NCBI GenBank assembly: GCA_945878555.1
Contig: CAMDWI010000004.1
Location: 62,001-126,000 of the forward strand
Source of the DNA: Klebsiella pneumoniae
GTDB taxonomy: Bacteria; Pseudomonadota; Gammaproteobacteria; Eutrophobiales; Eutrophobiaceae
Reading direction: 5' to 3'
Length of the DNA stretch: 64,000 nucleotides
Below, piece after piece: positions 21,345-32,815 of the stretch. Numbering within the stretch: the stretch's first letter is position 1; each line of letters starts with the position of its first letter. Made by a program: the position numbers and the translations under genes. Under the pieces are notes generated by a model, which saw nothing but the letters and a program-made list of their open reading frames with translations, was not told where the DNA came from and did no database searches.

Positions 21345-21681
21345 TACAGAATTACCTGCAATACCCGGCAAGCGCTATTTCACCATCGGTGAAGTGAGTG
21401 ATTTATGTGCGGTAAAACCGCATGTTTTGAGATACTGGGAGCAGGAGTTTCCACAATTAAAACCGTTAAAACGACGTGGAAACAGGCGTTATTACCAGAG
21501 GCATGATGTTATTATCATCCGTCAGATCCGTAGCCTGTTGTATGAACATGGTTTTACAATTGGTGGCGCCAGATTGCGCCTGTCAGGCACAGAAGCCAAG
21601 GATGATTCCAACCAGAGTCAGCAAATTATCAGACAGTTACGCAGCGAACTGGAAGAAGTGCTCGATTTATTAAAGCGATAA
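21325..21681 (+). CDS. MerR-family transcriptional regulator
   Basis: This small 118-residue regulator overlaps the end of ihfA by 20 bases. The winged-helix DNA-binding domain is clear: [20 protein letters not shown] (residues 19-38), then [20 protein letters not shown] and the second helix-turn-helix region [21 protein letters not shown] short coiled coil ([16 protein letters not shown]) would make the dimer. There is no effector-binding domain and no cysteine cluster for metal sensing. The ihfA-merR pairing is common in gammaproteobacteria, but I know of no assigned role. Confidence 0.92.
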   Translation: MLEASNNTELPAIPGKRYFTIGEVSDLCAVKPHVLRYWEQEFPQLKPLKRRGNRRYYQRHDVIIIRQIRSLLYEHGFTIGGARLRLSGTEAKDDSNQSQQIIRQLRSELEEVLDLLKR

Positions 21682-21818
21682 TCAATGTCCGGTGTTCAAT
21701 TCTGCATCCAGCCTGCTTATTTTCATCTGGCTGGTTATACAGTTTTATATCCCGCTGTTGTTACGTTATTATAGCCAGCAATTCCTGACAGTCAGGTAGT
21801 ATCTTTTTAAATTCCACA

Positions 21819-21898
<80 letters not shown>

Positions 21899-21947
21899 TA
21901 TTCTGTTTCTGAACATTTTCTTATGTCGACAGAAATAATGGTATTTC

Positions 21948-21974
21948 CCTGCCAGAGAAATTCTCCCTGGCAGG
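21948..21974 (+). repeat. Inverted repeat after tRNA-Pro
   Basis: CCTGCCAG and CTGGCAGG form a perfect eight-pair stem around an 11-base loop, 50 bases after the tRNA. No T-run follows on either strand, so it is not a textbook terminator. It lies upstream of the proposed glmS promoter and so is probably not in the glmS leader. It may be a 3' end or processing signal of the tRNA transcript, or a protein-binding palindrome. Confidence 0.5.
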
Positions 21975-22053
21975 ACACTTATGATTACTCGCCTGCATCC
22001 GCACACATCATGTAGAATGTCAGCTGCAATCCTCAGCATAACAGTCTGCAGGA

Positions 22054-22083
22054 TTGACCGGCAGTGAACCAAAAAATAATAAT
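22054..22083 (+). promoter_or_regulatory. Candidate sigma-70 promoter of glmS
   Basis: TTGACC (22054-22059) and AATAAT (22078-22083) are 18 bases apart; each matches five of six consensus bases. Transcription would start near 22090 and leave a leader of about 60 bases. No GG-N10-GC sigma-54 pattern was seen in this gap. Confidence 0.5.
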
Positions 22084-22151
22084 TTCGGGATAAGCAACAT
22101 TCAGGCTGGTTTGTAATATCCCAAAACAGTACGGTCTAGAGGATAAAAATA

Positions 22152-23987
22152 ATGTGTGGAATAGTTGGTGCACTTGCACAGCATGATGTCTGGCCTACAT
22201 TACTGGAAGGTTTGCGTCGACTTGAATATCGTGGGTATGACTCTGCCGGCATGGCGGTGGTAGGTATTGACGCTGAAATACGATCGGAGAGGGTGCTCGG
22301 CAAGGTTGAAAATCTGTCGCAGGCGCTCAAACAGAATGCACTCTCCGGATTTACCGGTATAGCCCACACACGATGGGCAACTCACGGCAAGCCCAGCGTG
22401 ATGAATGCCCATCCGCATATATGTGAAGGGAAGGTGGCACTGGTTCATAACGGGATCATCGAAAACCACGAATCCCTGCGACAAACCCAGATACAGAAAG
22501 GTTACAAATTTAACTCAGAAACCGATTCAGAAGTGGTAGTCAATGAAATCCATTTTCATATGACTGCCGGTATGGATGCGTTGGAAGCAGTCTTCCAGGC
22601 TGTTTCGGTACTGGATGGAGCATTTGCCGTAGGCGTTATATTCAGGGACCAGCCTGGAAGATTGATCGCTGCCAGGCATGGTAGCCCGCTGGTTATCGGT
22701 CTGGGTGAAAATGAATATTATATTGCATCAGACATATTTGCCCTGCTGCCGGTAACCCGAAGGTATATGGTACTGGAGGAAGGCGATATAGCGGATATCC
22801 AGCTGGACAAGGGAATCCGTATTTATGACAAGAACCACAAGGAATGTACAAGGCCTGTTTCCGTCACAGAATTACGTGATGCGATTTCGGACAAGGCGGG
22901 CTTCAGACATTATATGCTGAAGGAGATTTACAGCCAGCCGATGGCCATATCCGATACACTGGAAGGCAGAATTTTAAACGATGGAGTAATGGATGAAGTA
23001 TTGGGTCCGAATGCGGGCGAGATTCTGGACAAGGTCAAGGCGGTACAGATTGTTGCCTGTGGGACAAGTTTTCATGCAGGTCTCGTTGCACGTTACTGGA
23101 TAGAATCGATTGCCAGGATTCCGTGTGTTGTGGATATTGCAAGCGAGTTCAGATATCGCGATACCTACGTTTATTCGGGCACACTTTTTGTGGTTATTTC
23201 GCAGTCGGGTGAAACAGCAGATACGCTGGCAGCGCTCAAAATGGCAAAAACCAGCGGTTATGTTGCGACATTAAGTATTTGTAATGTCCCTGAAAGTTCA
23301 ATGACGCGCGAATCCGATCTGGTTTTTCTGACCCGAGCCGGCATCGAAATCGGTGTGGCGTCTACAAAGGCATTTACCACCCAATTAACCGGATTGATGT
23401 TACTGGTACTTTTGCTGGCCAAGCGCACTGGTGCCGACAGGAACATTGAAAAGCGGATTACCGGATTACTGCAAAGCCTGCCTGGACGCGTAAATCATAT
23501 ACTTGAACTTGATGGCCAGATCAGCAAGATGGCAGAACGATTTGTTAATAAACACCATGCACTTTATCTGGGACGCGGCAGTATGTTGCCGATTGCCATG
23601 GAGGGTGCGCTGAAGCTGAAGGAAATATCCTATATTCATGCCGAGGCCTATGCAGCGGGTGAACTCAAGCATGGCCCCCTTGCACTGGTTGATGAAGATA
23701 TGCCAGTTATAGCCGTGGCTCCTAATAATGATTTACTGAAAAAACTGGAATCCAACCTGCAGGAAGTAAAGGCCAGGGGCGGGGAATTATATGTTTTTGC
23801 GGATTCCAGCATCAAACTGGATTCAATAGACGGATTGCACAAGATTGAAATTGCACCGGTGGATGATTTTATTGCCCCGATTGTCTATAACATACCATTG
23901 CAACTGCTTGCCTATCATGTGGCTGTTCTGAAAGGTGCCGATGTTGATCAACCGCGAAATCTGGCCAAATCTGTAACGGTGGAATGA
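22152..23987 (+). CDS. glmS: Glutamine-fructose-6-phosphate aminotransferase (isomerizing)
   Basis: GlmS makes glucosamine-6-phosphate from fructose-6-phosphate and glutamine, the first step to UDP-GlcNAc for peptidoglycan and LPS. The N-terminal glutaminase domain starts with the nucleophile Cys2 in MCGIVGALAQ and has HTRWATHGKPS near residue 72. The two SIS domains follow, with CGTSFHAG and SQSGETADTLAAL. The C-terminal tail ends LAKSVTVE, as usual. At 611 residues the length is normal. It lies ten bases before a GlrR-type regulator gene. In E. coli, GlrR controls GlmS indirectly through the sRNA GlmY, so the adjacency is suggestive. Confidence 0.97.
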   Translation: MCGIVGALAQHDVWPTLLEGLRRLEYRGYDSAGMAVVGIDAEIRSERVLGKVENLSQALKQNALSGFTGIAHTRWATHGKPSVMNAHPHICEGKVALVHNGIIENHESLRQTQIQKGYKFNSETDSEVVVNEIHFHMTAGMDALEAVFQAVSVLDGAFAVGVIFRDQPGRLIAARHGSPLVIGLGENEYYIASDIFALLPVTRRYMVLEEGDIADIQLDKGIRIYDKNHKECTRPVSVTELRDAISDKAGFRHYMLKEIYSQPMAISDTLEGRILNDGVMDEVLGPNAGEILDKVKAVQIVACGTSFHAGLVARYWIESIARIPCVVDIASEFRYRDTYVYSGTLFVVISQSGETADTLAALKMAKTSGYVATLSICNVPESSMTRESDLVFLTRAGIEIGVASTKAFTTQLTGLMLLVLLLAKRTGADRNIEKRITGLLQSLPGRVNHILELDGQISKMAERFVNKHHALYLGRGSMLPIAMEGALKLKEISYIHAEAYAAGELKHGPLALVDEDMPVIAVAPNNDLLKKLESNLQEVKARGGELYVFADSSIKLDSIDGLHKIEIAPVDDFIAPIVYNIPLQLLAYHVAVLKGADVDQPRNLAKSVTVE

Positions 23988-23996
23988 TAGACCGCT

Positions 23997-25364
23997 GTGA
24001 ATATTACAACTGCAGAAACCAGGGAATCCGATGTCATATTCATCGTCGATGATGATGTGGATATGCTCAAATTATTGACAAAATGGCTGGTTACAGATGG
24101 ATTTGATGTAGTTACGGCACAATCAGGTGAAGAGGCTTTTTCAAAAATCGCAGGGACCAGACCTTCGCTTGTTATTACTGATCTGATTATGGGAGGTATG
24201 AACGGTATCGAGTTGATGTCGAGGATACACAGCATCAATCCGCTGTTACCCGTTATCCTGCTGAGCGGTCAGGCGAGTATTCCAGACGCAGTCAAGGCAA
24301 CCCATATGGGGTCAGTGGCGTTTCTGACCAAACCTATTGCAAAACCGGATTTGATAGACAATGTACGCCGTTATCTGCGGCGCCCATCAGGTAATCCGGA
24401 CGAACAGACATTCAGCAAGAATATAATTTATCGTAGCCGGATCATGGCTGAACAGATAGAGCTCGCCCAGCTGGTTGCCGATAGTAATGTCACCATCCTG
24501 CTCACAGGCGCAACCGGTACCGGTAAGGAAATTTTTGCAAGAGCCATTCATGATGCCAGTCCCCGTAAGGATCACCCGTTTATAGCCATTAACTGTGGTG
24601 CCATCCCGGAACAATTACTTGAATCCGAGTTGTTTGGTCATGAGAAGGGTGCATTCAGTGGCGCAATATCCAGACATGAAGGGCTGTTTCAGGCCGCCAA
24701 TGGCGGGACACTTTTTCTGGATGAAGTAGGTGATATGCCTCTCGCGTTGCAGGTAAAGCTTCTGCGAGTGCTTCAGGACTTTGAAGTCCGCCCGGTTGGT
24801 TCAGCGAAATCCTATCCAGTTGATGTCAGGATTTTATCCGCAACACACAGGGATCTTGAAAGCAAGGTCAAGAGCGGTGAGTTTCGCGAAGACTTGTATT
24901 ATCGTCTGAAAGTAGTACCTATCAATATTCCGAGTCTTGTTGAAAGGCGGGAAGACATACCGCTGCTGATAAATCATTTTCTCAAACGTTATGCCCTGAC
25001 CAATCACAAGGCGGGAAAACACTTTGCCCCGGATGCAATGGAATATCTGGTTTCTGCCTCATGGCAAGGCAATGTCAGACAGCTGATCAATGTAATTGAT
25101 TTATGTGTAACACTTTCAAAAACAGACACTATACCACTGAGTCTGGCACAAAAAGCATTACAGGATAAACCGGGCCAGATTTTGACGTTAAAGGAAGCAA
25201 AAAATGAATTTGAGAAAAACTATCTGGTCAGTATTTTGAGGATAGCCAACGGGCATGTTGCCAATGCGGCGAGGATTGCTGGCAGAAACCGGACTGAATT
25301 CTACAAGTTGTTGAATCAGCATGAACTGGACCCGGCTGATTTCAGGGACAGTTCACAGCCCTAA
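23997..25364 (+). CDS. glrR: Sigma-54-dependent response regulator, GlrR/QseF-like
   Basis: This 455-residue regulator of the NtrC class has a receiver domain with phospho-acceptor Asp62 (ITDLIMGGMNG) and Lys112. An AAA+ domain follows with Walker A GATGTGKE at 171-178, Walker B LFLDEVGDM near 239, and a GAFTGA loop that reads GAFSGA at 218-223. The Fis-type helix-turn-helix at the C-terminus includes AGRNRTEFYKLLNQHELDP, which closely resembles E. coli GlrR. The start is GTG at 23997, ten bases after glmS. Instead of a GlrK-type kinase, an Hpt protein and a hybrid kinase follow. It probably activates sigma-54 promoters for envelope stress or amino-sugar genes. Confidence 0.88.
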   Translation: MNITTAETRESDVIFIVDDDVDMLKLLTKWLVTDGFDVVTAQSGEEAFSKIAGTRPSLVITDLIMGGMNGIELMSRIHSINPLLPVILLSGQASIPDAVKATHMGSVAFLTKPIAKPDLIDNVRRYLRRPSGNPDEQTFSKNIIYRSRIMAEQIELAQLVADSNVTILLTGATGTGKEIFARAIHDASPRKDHPFIAINCGAIPEQLLESELFGHEKGAFSGAISRHEGLFQAANGGTLFLDEVGDMPLALQVKLLRVLQDFEVRPVGSAKSYPVDVRILSATHRDLESKVKSGEFREDLYYRLKVVPINIPSLVERREDIPLLINHFLKRYALTNHKAGKHFAPDAMEYLVSASWQGNVRQLINVIDLCVTLSKTDTIPLSLAQKALQDKPGQILTLKEAKNEFEKNYLVSILRIANGHVANAARIAGRNRTEFYKLLNQHELDPADFRDSSQP

Positions 25365-25395
25365 ATAAACATCGATCAGCGGAGGTAATTTACCC

Positions 25396-25701
25396 ATGAG
25401 CACAGAACCAATTATCGTTTCTATAGACAAGGATCTGGAAGATCTGATACCCGGGTTTCTGGAGAACAGAAAAAAAGATGTCGTATCACTTGGTGAGGCG
25501 CTGGCTTCCGGCCGAATTGAAAGCCTGAAGTCAATCGGACATAGCCTGAAGGGTGTGGGTGGTGGCTATGGATTTAATGAATTATCCTTGATTGGTGCGG
25601 AAATAGAGCGTATCGCCAAGTCCGGTGATACAGTCGGCATGGCCGAGTTGATACACAAAATGTCAGACTATCTTGCCCGAATCGAGATAGTTTACGAGTA
25701 G
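25396..25701 (+). CDS. Stand-alone histidine phosphotransfer (Hpt) protein
   Basis: This 101-residue protein is predicted to be a four-helix bundle. The phosphorylatable histidine is His49 in SIGHSLKGVGGGYGF, a typical Hpt motif with the small residues that follow it. There is no kinase or receiver domain. GGAGG lies about 11 bases before the ATG. Lying between a response regulator and a hybrid kinase that lacks an Hpt domain of its own, it is best read as the relay step carrying phosphate from the kinase receiver to the GlrR-like receiver. This is inferred from gene order and domain content. Confidence 0.88.
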   Translation: MSTEPIIVSIDKDLEDLIPGFLENRKKDVVSLGEALASGRIESLKSIGHSLKGVGGGYGFNELSLIGAEIERIAKSGDTVGMAELIHKMSDYLARIEIVYE

Positions 25702-25719
25702 GACCTGTCTCAGCGAAAT

Positions 25720-28251
25720 ATGAATGAGCATCCGCAAAAGTCGGCGTGGTTTAATTATGCGATAGCGCTGACATTGGGTGTAGCGTTCAGTATTACCCTG
25801 CTGGTAATCACCTGGAACAACAGTCTTGAATCTGAAAAAAGTGAATTTGCGCTATCGTCCAGCACTATAAAGGATACGCTTGGTAGCAAGGTACAGACAG
25901 CCAATGATACGCTCAACAGCCTTGCAGCATTTCTGGAAGCAAGTTCCAGTCTGAATGAACAACAATATAACGTTATCACCTCATCGTTACTGGAGCTGCA
26001 TCCTTTTATTGAAGGCGCTGTTTTCAGCACACTTGAAGCCGGTTCGTCCAGCCGGTTCGGAATTCGTTATCAAACCATGCGTAACAACACATCGTCTGGT
26101 CCGCAAGATGAGTTGTTGTCTATGGATACACACGTCAGCGCAATAGCTTCATTGTTTAACGGTAAATCGGTGATTGCCCTTGATTCGGAATACACAATTG
26201 ATGGCTGGAGAGCATACTGGATACTGAAAGCAGTGTACCCTCAAAATAACAGTCTCTATGGTATTCAGGCGCCGCGCGGATTCGTTGCGATCCTGATCAA
26301 CACCAGCCAGATGATTGGTGAAAATATTGGCGATTTGAATCTCTCGGTCATGTTACTGGGAGATACCGCGGGACTGAGCGGCAGACAGTTTCTCTACCGG
26401 CAATCGGCAACCCGATTAAATGGATGGACGGTTGTCGAACTGGTGGAAGAGGACAATACACAGTTTCCACTCTATTCCATCAGGCTCGCAATCATGAAAC
26501 CTGTGGCATGGAATGAATTAGACAAAAGTCTGCTCTATATCTCCCTGCTGATTGGAACGGGTGTGTCATTGTTACTTATTGCTGTGGTGAAGACACGGGA
26601 TGAGCAAGATCGTCAGCTCAGGGAACGAAATGCGGTCATTGAGGCCCAGGTACGTGAGCAAACCATAGAACTTGCACATGCCCGTGATCAGGCATTGCAG
26701 GCCTCCCTGATGAAATCCAGTTTTCTGGCGAGCATGAGTCATGAGATTCGTACTCCATTAAATGCAATTATTGGCATGTCCGATTTGCTGGCAGAGACGA
26801 CACTGGATTTTGAACAGAAAAAATATGTCAGTGTGTTCAAGAAGGCCGGTGATACCTTGCTGAGTCTGGTAAATGATATTCTCGATTTGTCCAAAATTGA
26901 GGCCAATCAGCTCAAGCTGGAAGAGATTGAATTTAATCTGATCGATACCATAGAGGAATCTGTTGAGATTTATGCACTGAAGGCGGCTGAAAAACGGATT
27001 GAGCTGGTCTGTAATATTGAACCAACGGTGAAACCGGTCAGGATCGGCGATCCGTCCCGTCTCAGACAGATATTGTTGAATCTGATAAGTAATGCGCTTA
27101 AATTTACCGAGAAGGGAGAAATTATTATTTCTGCCCGCTATTGTCCCCGGACAGGTGATGCCAGTCAGGTACCCGGTTGTCTGGAAATATCTGTAAGTGA
27201 TACTGGAACAGGTATACCTGCGGATAAACTCGAGGCCATATTTGCCAGTTTTACCCAGGCAGATTCCTCTACCACACGTAAATATGGTGGGACCGGGCTT
27301 GGACTTACCATCTCGCGCCGTCTTGTAGAGATGATGGGCGGTAAAATCTGGGCAGAAAGCACACTGGGTAAAGGCAGCCGTTTTATCGTCCAGGTTGAAA
27401 TTGGAATTGTCGAATCTCATCACGAAAATGCCCTGCAGCAACAGGGCTCATTAACAGGCATGAAAATACTGCTGGTCGATGATAATCAAAGCTACAGGGA
27501 AGTGTTGAAGTCCTATGTCACCTATCTTGGCGCTGTTGTTACAGATGCGCCGGATGCCGCTTCCGCCATTTCCTGTCTCGAAAACAAAGTCAACGGGCAT
27601 TATGATCTGATACTTGCCGACTGTGAGATGCCTGGTATGGATGGTTTCACGCTGGCCGGGAAAATCAGGGAGTTTAACAAGGACATCGCCGTCATTCTGA
27701 TGTTAAGTCCAGCCGCCCTGAATCAGAAAAACCTTGCACAGCTGGACGACAGGCAAAAATACCTGACCAGACCGGTGAAGAAGAAGGAGCTCAACCGTCA
27801 GATTGCTGCATTATTGTCCCAGGAAGACAGGCGTAAATCCCTGGTTACCCCGATGCAACAAGAGAGCGCAGTCAAGTCACTGCGTATCCTGCTGGTGGAT
27901 GATAACGCTGATAACAGGTTGCTGGTTAATGCCTATTTAAAGAAATTACCTTATGTAATAGAAGAGGCGGAAAATGGCGAACAGGCAGTCAATATGTTTA
28001 CAGCCAGACCGTATGATATTGTACTGATGGATGTGCAGATGCCGGTCATGGACGGGCGTGAGGCAACCCGAAACATCCGGCTATGGGAGCTTCAACACCA
28101 GAAGACACCCGCACCGATAATTGCATTAACCGCGCATGCAATCAAGGAAGAGATTGATTTGTGTATTGAAGCCGGATGCAATGCGCATCTCAGCAAGCCG
28201 GTCAAGAAGGCTACGCTGGTAACAACTATTCAGTCATTTGTTGGTGTCTGA
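25720..28251 (+). CDS. Hybrid sensor histidine kinase with periplasmic CHASE-like domain and two receivers
   Basis: This is an 843-residue inner-membrane kinase. TM1 (about 14-31) and TM2 (about 272-290) bracket a 240-residue periplasmic region resembling CHASE domains. A coiled coil (295-335) leads to HisKA with His341 in [11 protein letters not shown]. The HATPase domain has [16 protein letters not shown] and KYGGTGLGL. Receiver 1 (581-700) has Asp634 but an arginine (Arg684, LTRPV) where the near-invariant lysine is expected. Receiver 2 (721-840) is complete, with Asp771 and Lys826. There is no Hpt domain, so the separate Hpt gene just upstream is the likely next carrier. The signal is unknown. 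Confidence 0.93.
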   Translation: MNEHPQKSAWFNYAIALTLGVAFSITLLVITWNNSLESEKSEFALSSSTIKDTLGSKVQTANDTLNSLAAFLEASSSLNEQQYNVITSSLLELHPFIEGAVFSTLEAGSSSRFGIRYQTMRNNTSSGPQDELLSMDTHVSAIASLFNGKSVIALDSEYTIDGWRAYWILKAVYPQNNSLYGIQAPRGFVAILINTSQMIGENIGDLNLSVMLLGDTAGLSGRQFLYRQSATRLNGWTVVELVEEDNTQFPLYSIRLAIMKPVAWNELDKSLLYISLLIGTGVSLLLIAVVKTRDEQDRQLRERNAVIEAQVREQTIELAHARDQALQASLMKSSFLASMSHEIRTPLNAIIGMSDLLAETTLDFEQKKYVSVFKKAGDTLLSLVNDILDLSKIEANQLKLEEIEFNLIDTIEESVEIYALKAAEKRIELVCNIEPTVKPVRIGDPSRLRQILLNLISNALKFTEKGEIIISARYCPRTGDASQVPGCLEISVSDTGTGIPADKLEAIFASFTQADSSTTRKYGGTGLGLTISRRLVEMMGGKIWAESTLGKGSRFIVQVEIGIVESHHENALQQQGSLTGMKILLVDDNQSYREVLKSYVTYLGAVVTDAPDAASAISCLENKVNGHYDLILADCEMPGMDGFTLAGKIREFNKDIAVILMLSPAALNQKNLAQLDDRQKYLTRPVKKKELNRQIAALLSQEDRRKSLVTPMQQESAVKSLRILLVDDNADNRLLVNAYLKKLPYVIEEAENGEQAVNMFTARPYDIVLMDVQMPVMDGREATRNIRLWELQHQKTPAPIIALTAHAIKEEIDLCIEAGCNAHLSKPVKKATLVTTIQSFVGV

Positions 28252-28284
28252 ACAAAAAAGTTACGCGTATATCTCTGACAGTTA

Positions 28285-29643
28285 TTAGTTCAGCCACTGG
28301 TTTATCTTTTCAATATCATCAATTGTCAGGATGCCGGCCGCCTGTTTAAGGTTGAGCGTATTGATAATGTAGTCATAACGTGCCCGTGACAGATCACGCT
28401 TTGCCTGAAAAAGCGCGCGTTCAGACTGGACCACATCTACAGCTGTACGGGTGCCGACCTCGAAGCCGGCACGGGTGGCATCCAGCGCAACCTCGCTGGA
28501 GACCACTGCCTGTTGCAGCGCCTTAATCTGGCTGATACCTGACATTACACCGAGATAGGACTGCCGGGCCTGTCTGTGCGCCTGACGTCTGGTTTGTTCA
28601 AGACCTTCCAGTTGTTGCTGGAGGCGTTCACGCGTAGCGCGTGTCCGGGAGTTCACTGCCCCACCTGAATAGAGCGGCATGTTCACTTGCAATCCAACAG
28701 AATTACTGGTGTTTTCGCTGTCTCCACTGGTATCTGACTCATTGTAGGATCGGCGCGCGGTCAGATCGACCGTCGGCAGATGTCCGGCCTGTTGTACCTT
28801 TATCTCATCACGGGCGATATCTACTGCATGTATTGCCGCGATCACGTCAAGATTATTACTCATGGCATTATTCGACCAGGATTCAATATCAGCCGGTTCC
28901 GGACTGACCATGGGAATTGCTTCATCGAGTCCTTCAAGATCAGGCAGGTATTCGCCGGTGATCTCGCGCAGTGCTTCGCGCGTATTGTCGATTTCGTTGA
29001 TTGCCCTGATTTCGTCGGCAACCGCCCGATCGTAACCGGCCTGGGCCTCTTGCACATCTGTAACTGCCGTCAGTCCGACATCAAATCGTTGCTTTGCCTG
29101 CTCAAGCTGCTGACTAAGAGAACGCTTTTCCGCCTCGGCATAACCAAGATTATCAACAGCGGCCAGTACATTAAAATAGGAGGTAGATACTCGCAGTGCC
29201 AGGTTTATCTGCGCCGCCGATAATTCTGCATCAGCCTGTTTGATACTATTATCGGCCTGTTTCAGTCTGAGATAACGGTCACCATGAAATACAGGTTGGG
29301 AAAGTATCAAATCATATCCTCTGCTATCTGCATTGGAACGTGAAAGGTCAACAAACGATCTGCTGCTGTCAAATCCTATTGAATTTGATCCGGTGCGTAC
29401 ACTACTGACACCGGCTATATCGGCTGACAGGCTGACTTCCGGTAGAAGATTCGCAAGCGCCTGGGGCCGCTCTTCCAGTACTGCACGTTTATTCGCCGCA
29501 ACCTGTCTGAACTGCGGGTCACCCGTCAGTGCCATCTGGTAAACTTCAACCAGGTCAGTCGCCTGTGCAACCTGGGAGATCCCGGCACATAACACGATTG
29601 ATCGTAGCAACAGGGTGGTGTATGTCTGGGTAGGGCGTTTCAT
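28285..29643 (-). CDS. tolC: TolC-family outer-membrane efflux channel
   Basis: This 452-residue protein has an N-terminal signal peptide (LLLRSIVLCAGISQVAQA), then two repeats rich in long amphipathic helices, as in TolC. Markers are DLVEVYQMALTGDPQFRQVA at the mature start, LRVSTSYFNVLAA near residue 155, and the second-repeat equivalents YSGGAVNSRTR and RVGTRTAVDV-like AGFEVGTRTAVDVVQSE. It would form the trimeric outer-membrane and periplasmic tunnel for type I secretion or tripartite efflux. No pump or adaptor gene is nearby. AAGGAT precedes its ATG. It converges with the hybrid kinase gene and follows pcm-like and rhodanese genes on the same strand. Confidence 0.94.
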   Translation of the reverse strand: MKRPTQTYTTLLLRSIVLCAGISQVAQATDLVEVYQMALTGDPQFRQVAANKRAVLEERPQALANLLPEVSLSADIAGVSSVRTGSNSIGFDSSRSFVDLSRSNADSRGYDLILSQPVFHGDRYLRLKQADNSIKQADAELSAAQINLALRVSTSYFNVLAAVDNLGYAEAEKRSLSQQLEQAKQRFDVGLTAVTDVQEAQAGYDRAVADEIRAINEIDNTREALREITGEYLPDLEGLDEAIPMVSPEPADIESWSNNAMSNNLDVIAAIHAVDIARDEIKVQQAGHLPTVDLTARRSYNESDTSGDSENTSNSVGLQVNMPLYSGGAVNSRTRATRERLQQQLEGLEQTRRQAHRQARQSYLGVMSGISQIKALQQAVVSSEVALDATRAGFEVGTRTAVDVVQSERALFQAKRDLSRARYDYIINTLNLKQAAGILTIDDIEKINQWLN

Positions 29644-29733
29644 TTAGGTCACATCCTTAATTTTTCAGAATATCCGGGTTTAATTTACCTGATAAACAGC
29701 CACAATCAAACCGGTCTATCATTTAAAGCAGTT

Positions 29734-30051
29734 TCAGTATTTTGCCATCGTGGTGTCTATCCGTTCTGCCCAGGCGCTGATTCCGCCGTCCAGATTCGAA
29801 ATATCGCTGAATCCGTTGTTCTCAAGATAGGAGGCAACCTGATAGCTTCTGGCACCATGATGGCAAATCACTACAGTTGCGGCATGCTGGTCCAGTTCTC
29901 CCAGCCGGTTGAGAATCTGCGACATAGGGACATTGACACTTCCTGGTATCTGACATATGCCATATTCCCAGGTTTCCCGCACGTCCAGTAGTTTACAGGG
30001 GCTACCTGCATCCAGCCGACGTTTTAACTCGGTTACATCAATCCGTTGCAT
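29734..30051 (-). CDS. Single-domain rhodanese-like sulfurtransferase
   Basis: This 105-residue protein is one rhodanese domain. It has the conserved LLDVRETWEYGICQIPGSVN block and an active-site loop CHHGARS beginning at Cys63, which would carry a persulfide. There is no signal peptide, so it acts in the cytoplasm. GlpE- and PspE-type proteins have similar size, but the loop and context differ. It lies eight bases after a Pcm-like methyltransferase gene and before tolC, and the three probably form an operon. Which acceptor receives the sulfur is not known from sequence. Confidence 0.93.
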   Translation of the reverse strand: MQRIDVTELKRRLDAGSPCKLLDVRETWEYGICQIPGSVNVPMSQILNRLGELDQHAATVVICHHGARSYQVASYLENNGFSDISNLDGGISAWAERIDTTMAKY

Positions 30052-30059
30052 GACAAACT

Positions 30060-30713
30060 CTAGAATCTGAATTTAGCCGGTGTTTCAGCACCGATCAAGG
30101 CAGGTATATCTGTTTCAAACAGCGACTCCCTGATCCATACATCTTTGCCGGTGCGCGTAACCAATATTGCGCTCATGGCGGGTGAGTTTCCTGTGATCAC
30201 AAACAGGCGTCCACCTATCGTCAGTTGTTGTTCCAGGCGGACATTTAGCACTGGCATCGAGCCGGTAACTGCGATTGCCTCGTACGGTCCGAGATCCGGC
30301 CAACCATCTATCGCATTACCTGTCAGCAGTGTCACATTCATGGCAGGGTCTCCGGCAAGACGAGCCTTTGCCTGGGCGGTAAATTCAGGAAAAATGTCAA
30401 CACTGATAACTTCACGGGCAGACCGGGCCAGTAACGCAGTCAGATAACCACAGCCAGTTCCGATTTCAAGTACCTTGTCAGCCGGGGTGATATTCAGCGC
30501 CTGTAATAACCTGGCCTCCACCTTCGGTGTCATGGTTATCTGGTCATGGGCCAACGGTATATTCACATCGGCCAGTGCCAGTTTTTTGTAGCCCGGTGGG
30601 ATAAAGTCTTCACGATGTACCTCACCCAGCAGATCGAGTACGTGTTGATCCAGGACCTCCCAGGTACGCACCTGTTGTTCGATCATATTAAAACGCGCTT
30701 GTTCGTAGTCCAT
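30060..30713 (-). CDS. Protein-L-isoaspartate O-methyltransferase family protein (divergent)
   Basis: This 217-residue SAM-dependent methyltransferase has motif I VLEIGTGCGYLTALLA near residue 81 and post-motif I VISVDIFPEF. Its N-terminal region (ARFNMIEQQVRTWEVLD) belongs to the Pcm family. Canonical Pcm enzymes have an SQP-type segment before motif I that contacts the isoaspartyl substrate; here it reads QITMTPK, with no serine at that place. It may therefore act on another substrate. Linkage to a rhodanese and TolC, rather than to surE or nlpD as for classical pcm, also sets it apart. It is divergent from thiC. Confidence 0.8.
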   Translation of the reverse strand: MDYEQARFNMIEQQVRTWEVLDQHVLDLLGEVHREDFIPPGYKKLALADVNIPLAHDQITMTPKVEARLLQALNITPADKVLEIGTGCGYLTALLARSAREVISVDIFPEFTAQAKARLAGDPAMNVTLLTGNAIDGWPDLGPYEAIAVTGSMPVLNVRLEQQLTIGGRLFVITGNSPAMSAILVTRTGKDVWIRESLFETDIPALIGAETPAKFRF

Positions 30714-30757
30714 TTTCGTATTCCGGATTTAATTAGCTAAAACATGGTTACTAAAGC

Positions 30758-30766
30758 TGCTATTAT
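30758..30766 (+). promoter_or_regulatory. Extended -10 promoter for thiC
   Basis: TGCTATTAT fits an extended -10 element (TGnTATAAT with one mismatch). It would start RNA near 30773, right at the beginning of the riboswitch. No good -35 box is visible, as is common with extended -10 promoters. Confidence 0.5.
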
Positions 30767-30773
30767 ATAACAA

Positions 30774-32788
<2,015 letters not shown>

Positions 32789-32815
32789 TCCGCAAGCAAG
32801 GATCGATATACAAAC

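Noticed and set aside
26758-27441. Minus-strand ORF of 227 residues inside the hybrid kinase gene
   Set aside because: It lies fully antisense to a well-conserved HATPase region, and its composition is not protein-like.
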